Shown: positions 1 to 5,250 of the stretch, one piece after another
Numbering within the stretch: the stretch's first letter is position 1
Layout: each line of letters opens with the position of its first letter
Notes under the pieces: generated by a model
Told to the model about the DNA's origin: nothing
What the model saw: only the letters and a program-made list of their open reading frames with translations
The model's database searches: none
Made by a program: the position numbers and the translations under genes
Origin: Candidatus Sulfopaludibacter sp. SbA3
GTDB taxonomy: Bacteria; Acidobacteriota; Terriglobia; 20CM-2-55-15
DNA length: 5,250 nucleotides
Assembly (NCBI GenBank): GCA_945861845.1
Contig: CAMAWS010000271.1
Coordinates: forward strand, 1 to 5,250
Direction: 5' to 3'

Positions 1-2234
1 GCAACGACTCTCAGGTTTCGGGCTGCCTCAACATCGGCACTAACGTTGGGACCATCCGATGTCACAACTACTTGAACGACTGGAAACTCCTCACCTTTGA
101 AGCTGAGGTCTCGGATCATGGCAGTGCCGCGGACATTTGGTTCCTTGAGCGAGCCGTCCCCCTGGATGTCGGCCTGGGTGACTTTTCCTGTCAGGCCCTT
201 TGGCAGATCGAGACCTTCCACTTCAGCGAAATCGAGATTCGATAATCGAGCAGAGAATTTCAAAGCCTCAGTTAGCTGATTGAAAATCACCGAACCCGAG
301 ATCGTTGAGCCATTTCTGCTGAGCGCTCCCGAATCAACTGTGAGGACAGGTTCAAGGTAGCGAATGTGCCCGCTTGCGGTTCCGACATCCCGTCCGTTGA
401 CGTGCAGTTGTTCTGCCCGGATGTCCCCATCGATACTGAATGGGTTCAGGGAAACCAGGTGCAGATTTCCCGTCAGCGACCCGCTGATCTTTGTCGCGAA
501 ATAGGGTTCCAGGTCGGAGCCCAGGACGCGAACCGCCCTGATGCGCAGGTCGATTGGCGAACCGCCCAACACCAGACGTCCGTCCACCTGGATCTCGGAT
601 TTTCCTTGGGTAATTCGCACGCGTCGCAGATCGGCGGCTAACGTGCTGGAGTCGAACCTGACGGCACCCGAAACCTGGTCAGCAGCCCACTTCTTTTCGT
701 ACATGTGCTTTTGCAGTGTGAAGCTGCCGTCCAGAAGTGGCTTACTGATGGGTCCCTTCAGGGTCCCTTGAAAAGTACCTGATCCATTGGCATCGCCGTA
801 AATGAAGCTGACTTCGCTGAGGTCCGACGACTCGAGCGAGACCTGCAAGTCCGAAGCTGACGGGTGAATCAGTCCCTCGGCCACCACTCTGGTTTCCCGC
901 AGGCGGACGTCGGCGTGTATCAGCCGTGCGTGTCCGTCACTTATTTCAAAACCTGAAGAGCCAGTGAGCGGCAGCGCGACCACGCCGGGGAGCGTAGCTG
1001 CTGGATAACCGTCGAGGTTCGCATTCCCCGAAAACCGATACTTCTCCATCGCACCCTCGAACGACCCCTTGAGGATGCCGGAGAGTCGAGAGTAGATCCG
1101 GTACTTCGCGTCCCACGGATAGTCCCGGTAGAACTTCGAGCCATCGACTTGAGAGAATTCGACGTCCAATCGCGTCTTGGGGTCGCCGGGAAGGTCGGTA
1201 ACCGAGATGTTCCCTTTCGCTCGCCCCCCACCTATTTCTGCGACAAAATTCTGGAACGCCGCTTCCCTGGCGGGATATCGGTAGGAGTATCGCGACGAAA
1301 GCTGCGCCACGGACCAATTATTGAAATCAATTCCGTCTCCGGTTGTGTTGCCCGCCGTTGAGAAATCGCTCCTCGAGAACTCCATTCTGCCAGCCACCGT
1401 GACAATTCCTGAGACGCGCGCCCTGTCGACGAAGTCATTCAAGAGTGCCGTGTCCATGGGGCCGCTATATTCGAGAACACCGGTAAGATCCTTGCTTAGG
1501 AGTGAATTGACTCTTCCCTGTAGCTGTAGTTGAGAACGGCCTGTCCGCAGTTGGACGTGCCTGGCAAGAAGTGTTCCTCGGGTGTAGTCCACGTCGGCAT
1601 CAAGAGAATATGGAAGGTTCGGGTGGGAAGGCACTGCCAGATCACCTTCATATTTGACGTTACCCGATAGAATTCCCGTCGCACCCAGGTAGCTCAGTTC
1701 CGTCGAGAGATTTGAAAAAGAAAAATCAACCGAGACCTGTCGGTCAAGCAGGAATCCAGTCCCCTGCAGCACTCTGAAATGCTCAATTGAGAGTTCAAAG
1801 TCTAGGGGCTTGGCCGGATTCAAAGCCACAGGCTCTGGAATGTTCGTCCGCCCGTCAGCGCCAGCCACAACGCGGAACTGCGGTTTGCTGACGATGAGTT
1901 CAAAGAGATTCAGTTTCCGCTGGAAAATGCTCCGCAGGTTCAGGCCAATTTGAACTTGAGATACGCGGAGAAGCGGAGGATCCGTATCCTTTTCGCGGCC
2001 CCGAAGTACCAGATCGTCCAGGACGATCCGCCTTGCATTCAAATTCCAATGGAACCCGCCAAGGGTTACCTTGGCACCCGTCCGGAGTTCAATCTCCTGA
2101 GTGATGTATCGCTGCGCGTCTCTCTCGAAAGCTGGCGAGTTGACGTAAACAAAAAGGGTTCCAGCCGCCGCGAGAAATACAAGCGTGGCGAGTGCAGTAA
2201 AGGCCAGCACTCGTTTCTTACTCAAGAATCTCAA
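1..2234 (-). CDS. tamB: TamB/AsmA-like inner-membrane-anchored translocation and assembly protein, 3' end cut off by window edge
   Basis: The frame is open from the TTG at 2234 to base 1 without a stop: 744 complete codons plus two bases. TamB-type proteins are anchored in the inner membrane, cross the periplasm as a long hydrophobic beta-groove, and work with an Omp85 partner in outer-membrane protein or lipid transport. Basic residues (MRFLSKKR) precede one hydrophobic segment (about 9-31), an uncleaved anchor of N-in topology. Residues 34-79 follow the AsmA/TamB start pattern, including ITQEIELRTGAKV and then FHWNLNARRIVLDDLVLRG. The rest is alternating beta-strand sequence of low conservation with repeated G-x-L-x-x-P...G units, for example GTLKGPISKPLLDG (490-503) and GDGSLKEPNVRG (692-703). 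The DUF490 domain that would settle TamB against other AsmA-like proteins must lie beyond the left edge. Full TamB proteins are usually about 1,200-1,500 residues, so roughly half is visible. Position directly after Omp85 supports TamB. The start is chosen for the AGGAG at 2244-2240; a second TTG at 2225 is possible but sits 14 bases from it. Confidence 0.85.
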   Translation of the reverse strand, partial: MRFLSKKRVLAFTALATLVFLAAAGTLFVYVNSPAFERDAQRYITQEIELRTGAKVTLGGFHWNLNARRIVLDDLVLRGREKDTDPPLLRVSQVQIGLNLRSIFQRKLNLFELIVSKPQFRVVAGADGRTNIPEPVALNPAKPLDFELSIEHFRVLQGTGFLLDRQVSVDFSFSNLSTELSYLGATGILSGNVKYEGDLAVPSHPNLPYSLDADVDYTRGTLLARHVQLRTGRSQLQLQGRVNSLLSKDLTGVLEYSGPMDTALLNDFVDRARVSGIVTVAGRMEFSRSDFSTAGNTTGDGIDFNNWSVAQLSSRYSYRYPAREAAFQNFVAEIGGGRAKGNISVTDLPGDPKTRLDVEFSQVDGSKFYRDYPWDAKYRIYSRLSGILKGSFEGAMEKYRFSGNANLDGYPAATLPGVVALPLTGSSGFEISDGHARLIHADVRLRETRVVAEGLIHPSASDLQVSLESSDLSEVSFIYGDANGSGTFQGTLKGPISKPLLDGSFTLQKHMYEKKWAADQVSGAVRFDSSTLAADLRRVRITQGKSEIQVDGRLVLGGSPIDLRIRAVRVLGSDLEPYFATKISGSLTGNLHLVSLNPFSIDGDIRAEQLHVNGRDVGTASGHIRYLEPVLTVDSGALSRNGSTISGSVIFNQLTEALKFSARLSNLDFAEVEGLDLPKGLTGKVTQADIQGDGSLKEPNVRGTAMIRDLSFKGEEFPVVQVVVTSDGPNVSADVEAARNLRVV
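2218..2234 (-). other. 17-base overlap of the SurA-like and TamB-like genes
   Basis: If the TamB-like gene starts at the TTG at 2234, its first codons overlap the last five codons and the TAA (2220-2218) of the SurA-like gene in a different frame. Such overlaps usually mean the two genes share one mRNA and that ribosomes ending one can restart on the next. If the TTG at 2225 is used instead, the overlap is 8 bases. Either way the genes are cotranscribed. Confidence 0.65.
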
Positions 2235-2796
2235 TAGAGCTCCTCTTTCGAATGGCTTCCAACCACCGTTCAACCTCGAGACTCAGCTTCTCATTGATCA
2301 CGTTGCTCCGAACTTGATCCACAATCGACTCCATCGCCGGAACAGGCTGCAACCCGCTCTTTTCCGCGGCCGGCACGAAGATCGACTTGTAGTATTGGAG
2401 TACTTCATCGTCCGTCGGCCGGATGAACTGAACAAAACGGATTCGGAAGAATTCCGCGCGCCTCAAACGCACCACAATGGCCTCGCGTAGTCGCTCCTGA
2501 GAAACTCCATTCAGATTCTGATGGCGCCCCAGCTCTGCCGCGACCTCGGCCGTAGAGATCTCGATTCCCGGGAATTGGGAGATCTGCTCGTCAATCAGGT
2601 GTACATCGATCAGTTCGCGGAGGATCTCCTTGTCGTTCTTCGTCGCAGGCTTGTCCAGAATTGCCTGGATACTCCGTTCCATTCGCAGGTCGCTCTGCGT
2701 AATGAGGTGATTGTTGACGACACCAACCATCCTGTCGATAATTTCCCCTCCGACCGAGCCCGCAACCAACCAAATGGCGATGAGCAGAGAATTCAT
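2218..2796 (-). CDS. SurA-like periplasmic chaperone lacking the parvulin (PPIase) domain
   Basis: This 192-residue protein is probably a periplasmic holdase for outer-membrane proteins. Residues 3-17 are a short hydrophobic stretch that looks like a signal peptide, with possible cleavage after VGG (15-17); its n-region has no Lys or Arg, which is unusual. The mature part opens with IDRMVGVVNNHLITQSDL (20-37), closely matching the start of mature SurA (VDKVAAVVNN...ESD). Next come ELIDVHLIDEQ (61-71) and GIEISTAEVAAEL (77-89), equivalent to the SurA N-domain helices, and then RPTDDEVLQYY (126-136). Where SurA would carry one or two parvulin domains there is only a short linker. The protein closes with a basic helix and SSIEIL (186-191), like the SurA C-terminal segment. 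Full SurA is over 400 residues. E. coli SurA without parvulin domains is known to keep chaperone activity, so loss of PPIase need not mean loss of function. The ATG at 2796 is the first possible start: upstream, the frame reaches a TGA at 2892-2890 with no ATG, GTG or TTG between. Confidence 0.85.
   Translation of the reverse strand: MNSLLIAIWLVAGSVGGEIIDRMVGVVNNHLITQSDLRMERSIQAILDKPATKNDKEILRELIDVHLIDEQISQFPGIEISTAEVAAELGRHQNLNGVSQERLREAIVVRLRRAEFFRIRFVQFIRPTDDEVLQYYKSIFVPAAEKSGLQPVPAMESIVDQVRSNVINEKLSLEVERWLEAIRKRSSIEILE
2240..2246 (-). promoter_or_regulatory. Ribosome binding site for the TamB-like gene
   Basis: On the minus strand the sequence reads AGAGGAG, then CTCTA, then the TTG start at 2234, a spacing of 5 bases from the AGGAG core. 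It lies inside the coding sequence of the SurA-like gene, over its codons for residues 183-186. It is the best Shine-Dalgarno match at any gene start in the window and is what favours the TTG at 2234 over the TTG at 2225. No ATG start is available nearby. Confidence 0.6.
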
Positions 2797-2801
2797 GGTT
2801 A
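2794..2801 (-). other. Stop/start junction of the Omp85 and SurA-like genes
   Basis: The Omp85 gene ends in TAA (2801-2799) and the SurA-like gene begins with ATG (2796-2794), leaving two bases between them. The bases upstream of this ATG (the codons for LGHTF) contain no convincing AGGAG-type site. Translation of the SurA-like protein therefore probably depends on ribosomes finishing the Omp85 message, which would tie the amounts of the two proteins together. The coupling is inferred; the spacing is seen directly. Confidence 0.6.
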
Positions 2802-5250
2802 GAAGGTGTGACCCAGGGTGAAAAAGAGTTTGATCCGCTTGTCTCTTTGACCGTCCAGGCGGATTCTCGGATACAAGTTGACGCCAATATCAAAGCGTAC
2901 CGGGCCCAATGGCGTGTCATACCGCAGGCCTGCTCCACCGGTGTGAGTGAAATTGCTGAGCTTCACGTCTCGAATTCCCGGGAAAGTGTTGCCGGTGTCA
3001 TAAAAAACGGCTCCACCCAGATCCTTTAGCCAAAAAACCGGCAAGGGAAAGCGATACTCCAGGTTTCCAATTGTGATGGCGTTGCCGCCCCCCTCCGGGC
3101 CCGCATCATCCTGGCTAAAGCCACGTAAAGTGGTGGATCCGCCGGCGAAGTAGCGTTCGGTAATCGGCAGCTGCCGGGTCTGGCCAAAAGGCTGGTTCCA
3201 ACCGACTCGCACTGCCGCCGCCAGGACTGCCTTGCGGACCCTTCGATAAAACGTCGATTGGTTAAAGAACGAGGTGAAGTTGATCTCCGACTTCAGCGCC
3301 CGGCTTGCAACCTGGAAACTGGTGGTCTCGAAACTCCCATGGCTCGGATTGATCGAGTCATCCCGCCTGTCGCGGACGAACAATCCGCCGAGTCGGGCGA
3401 TCTGAATCGTCCCGCCCTCAGGAAACTGGGGCGCTCGGGGGTTAACTCGAATGTCGCTCGGATTGACCGTTTGATAGCTCGCCGTCAATTGCAGAAAACT
3501 CTTGCTGGCAGACAATCGGCGGATAGCTTGAATGGAGAAATCGACCCTGCTCGCATCGAACTGTTTCTGATGGGTGCGTTCCGCAAAGACAGAGGCATAA
3601 CCTTCAACATTGCGGTTGAAGAGCTTGGGTTCTCGGTAGGTTGATTGCAGAAGCAACTGGCCCGGTTTACCGCCTCGAAGGCTGCCCCGAAGCCGCAGAC
3701 TGATGGACCGATCGAAACCAAATAGATTGCTGTGCGCAATTTCGAATGTCGCCCGCGGCCCTTCACTTTCCTTGAACCCGATGCTGGGGGTGAGCAGAAT
3801 GGGGTTGCCGTCCTCAACCTGAATCAGGACGTTGCGGACGTCCTTCGAATTCTGTTGAAGGGTGACAATATCAACGCGAGTGAACAAACCAGTGGCATAA
3901 AGTTTCTGCTGGGAATCCAGGACGGCCTCTGGATTGTAGGCCGTTCCTTCATAAAGATTGCTGTTTCGGTGAACGATTTTTTCCTGCGTCAACGTGTTGC
4001 CGGACACCAGAATCCTGCCAATTCTGAAGGACTCTCCTTCGACGATGGCAAACGTCACTGCGACGCCGACCGAGCCCGCCAACCGATGAGAATCCGTTTC
4101 GATGGCTGCATCCGGAAACCCCTTGGCGTAATACATCGACATCAGAGCCGCCCGCGCGTTGTCCAGTTCTGCCGGTGTGTACAACGTGCCCGTGGCGAGT
4201 CCGGACCGCTCAAGCAATTCGGAGGACGAAACCTTGACGTTTCCGGCAAACATGATGCTTTCGATCGGCGACCGGCTACCCTCTGTTATTGAAAACACCA
4301 CCTCAAGCGCATGTGCCCTTTCGATAGAGGCCCCTTCGACAAGAGTGTTTTCAAATCCCGCTTCCCTGTAGAGGCTGCGAATCGCATCTGCGTCCCGTTC
4401 GAGCAGTTCAGGACTAAAAACTCCGACTCCGAACAACCCTGCCGCCTGTACCTTGAGTCGCTGCTTGATGACCTCTTCTGAAAAAGCCGTGCTTCCGACA
4501 ATCCGAACTGCATCGATGCGATGGGGAACACCCTTCTGCACCTTGTAGTTGACCTGAACGGCATTGTCCAAAGGCGCGGTGATGATGTCGGACTGTACGG
4601 AGGCGTCAAAGAACCCCTCCTGTTGCATGAAACTGCGCAGATTCGTCCCACCCTCTGCAACCAGATCCGTGTCGACGGACCCTTCTTCGAATATTGGGAT
4701 CAGGGTCTTTAGCTTCTTCTGCGGGACCGAGTATCCGGTAACTTCCACGAGGGTGAATTGTCCGGGATCAATCTTGAGGGTGAAATCGATGGTGTTTGTG
4801 GCTGCTCGGTCCACCCGCTCAACATCGATGCGCGTATTCAGAAAGGCCCCAACATCCAGGTTGACGAACTTCTCCCGAATTCGCCGGAGCCCTGATTCGT
4901 ATTTTTGAAGTAGGAAGTCGTCGCCGGCCTTCAGCAAAAAGGCCTCTGCCAGTTCGTTTGGCGTAAACGTCTCTTCGGCGCCGGAGATCTTCACTTGCCC
5001 GATCCTCGCCTTACGCCGGACGGTGGCGTTCAGGGTCACTGTGGCAAGGCGGGTCTTGTTGTCGAATCGGGTTTCCGGCGTCACGCGGGCATCGAGATAG
5101 CCCTCCTCGATGAGGAGTTTCGCGCTGTCGGCAGCCAGGCGGTTGACGACCGATTCGGAATAGCGCTCCCCAATAGGTAGTCGGAAAAAGCCGGAAATGG
5201 ATCGGTCCAGCAGCTTCTCCGGCTGCAACTGGAAAGTACTGAAGTAGTAG
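2799..5250 (-). CDS. Omp85-family outer membrane assembly protein (BamA/TamA type), 5' end cut off by window edge
   Basis: This is an outer-membrane beta-barrel protein of the Omp85 family, which inserts or exports other outer-membrane proteins. The frame stays open to base 5250, so the TTG at 5228 is only an internal codon; the true start and signal peptide lie outside. Numbering from that TTG gives 809 residues to the stop. Six POTRA-like repeats of about 75-84 residues are visible: up to 76, 77-159, 160-236, 237-320, 321-402 and 403-477. Most carry a helix ending in a Gly-Tyr/Phe turn (EEGYLDARV, QEGFFDASV, REAGFENTL, AKGFPDAAI, ATGLFTRVD). The barrel runs from about 478 to 809. It contains VRDRRDDSINPSHG (618-631), the loop-6 motif GGSTTLRGF (696-704, LRGF in place of VRGF/IRGF), DTPLGPVRFDIG near the end, and a C-terminal beta-signal ending in Phe (FFTLGHTF). 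TamB downstream suggests a TamA role, while the POTRA number is closer to BamA, so I give no symbol. The family assignment is very secure; the subfamily is not. Confidence 0.95.
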   Translation of the reverse strand, partial: YYFSTFQLQPEKLLDRSISGFFRLPIGERYSESVVNRLAADSAKLLIEEGYLDARVTPETRFDNKTRLATVTLNATVRRKARIGQVKISGAEETFTPNELAEAFLLKAGDDFLLQKYESGLRRIREKFVNLDVGAFLNTRIDVERVDRAATNTIDFTLKIDPGQFTLVEVTGYSVPQKKLKTLIPIFEEGSVDTDLVAEGGTNLRSFMQQEGFFDASVQSDIITAPLDNAVQVNYKVQKGVPHRIDAVRIVGSTAFSEEVIKQRLKVQAAGLFGVGVFSPELLERDADAIRSLYREAGFENTLVEGASIERAHALEVVFSITEGSRSPIESIMFAGNVKVSSSELLERSGLATGTLYTPAELDNARAALMSMYYAKGFPDAAIETDSHRLAGSVGVAVTFAIVEGESFRIGRILVSGNTLTQEKIVHRNSNLYEGTAYNPEAVLDSQQKLYATGLFTRVDIVTLQQNSKDVRNVLIQVEDGNPILLTPSIGFKESEGPRATFEIAHSNLFGFDRSISLRLRGSLRGGKPGQLLLQSTYREPKLFNRNVEGYASVFAERTHQKQFDASRVDFSIQAIRRLSASKSFLQLTASYQTVNPSDIRVNPRAPQFPEGGTIQIARLGGLFVRDRRDDSINPSHGSFETTSFQVASRALKSEINFTSFFNQSTFYRRVRKAVLAAAVRVGWNQPFGQTRQLPITERYFAGGSTTLRGFSQDDAGPEGGGNAITIGNLEYRFPLPVFWLKDLGGAVFYDTGNTFPGIRDVKLSNFTHTGGAGLRYDTPLGPVRFDIGVNLYPRIRLDGQRDKRIKLFFTLGHTF

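Noticed and set aside
946..1317. Minus-strand open frame of 123 codons (and a neighbouring 96-codon one)
   Set aside because: These are other-frame shadows of the TamB-like gene, which is open without a stop across the whole of 1-2234. Their translations are rich in Arg and Ser with no domain pattern.
1..2234. Possibility that the left half of the window is non-coding or broken
   Set aside because: No complete start-to-stop gene exists there, but reading the minus strand from 2234 gives exactly 744 uninterrupted codons to base 3 with consistent AsmA/TamB-type sequence, so it is one intact gene cut by the window edge.
2565..2984. Palindrome TTCCCGGGAA seen twice (2565-2574 and 2975-2984), looking like a paired operator
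   Set aside because: Both copies lie within coding sequence and in each case encode Phe-Pro-Gly-Ile (QFPGIEI in the SurA-like protein, TFPGIRD in the Omp85 protein). Shared codons explain the match better than a regulatory site.
3117..3143. LRGF in place of the VRGF/IRGF motif in barrel loop 6
   Set aside because: The key Arg-Gly-aromatic core is intact and Leu is a conservative change that I recall in many Omp85 proteins outside Proteobacteria, so it is not evidence of altered function.
3732..4292. Plus-strand open frame of 186 codons
   Set aside because: It lies wholly antisense to the POTRA-encoding part of the Omp85 gene, whose protein is unmistakable. The plus-strand translation has no recognisable domain, signal or ribosome site.
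5226..5228. TTG as the start of the Omp85 gene
   Set aside because: The frame continues without a stop to base 5250 (reading Y-Y-F-S-T-F-Q before it). Starting here would remove the signal peptide and the first strand of a POTRA domain, so the gene is treated as running off the edge.

Overview
The window reads almost entirely on the minus strand as one tightly packed outer-membrane biogenesis operon. In order of transcription (right to left) it holds an Omp85-family protein (BamA/TamA type, N-terminus cut off at the right edge), a small SurA-like periplasmic chaperone without a parvulin domain, and the first 744 residues of a TamB/AsmA-like protein that runs off the left edge. The first two genes are 2 bases apart and the last two overlap by 17 bases. 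No stretch of non-coding DNA is longer than 2 bases, so the promoter lies beyond base 5250 and the terminator beyond base 1.

Region by region: 5250-2799 is the Omp85 gene, with six POTRA domains in view followed by the 16-stranded barrel. 2796-2218 is the SurA-like gene: an N-domain and a C-terminal helix, with nothing resembling a PPIase domain between them. 2234-1 is the TamB-like gene: a membrane anchor, an AsmA-like start, and a long run of beta-rich repeats typical of these groove-shaped bridge proteins. The DUF490 (TamB C-terminal) domain would lie beyond the left edge.

The organism is a diderm bacterium with an Omp85/TamB envelope pathway. The Omp85 loop sequence around GGSTTLRGF...DDAGP, the high POTRA count and the grouping with a PPIase-less SurA-like protein resemble what I recall from Acidobacteriota, with deltaproteobacteria-like lineages as the alternative. 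This is a weak inference from sequence style, not a search result.

Functional reading (inference): the Omp85 protein sits in the outer membrane. The TamB-like protein is anchored in the inner membrane, spans the periplasm and would contact the POTRA domains, while the SurA-like protein could hold outer-membrane clients or lipoproteins unfolded on the way. Adjacency to TamB argues for a TamA-like role. Six or more POTRA domains (E. coli TamA has three, BamA five) argue for a BamA-like or hybrid protein. I see no mobile elements, RNA genes, CRISPR arrays or phage-like genes.
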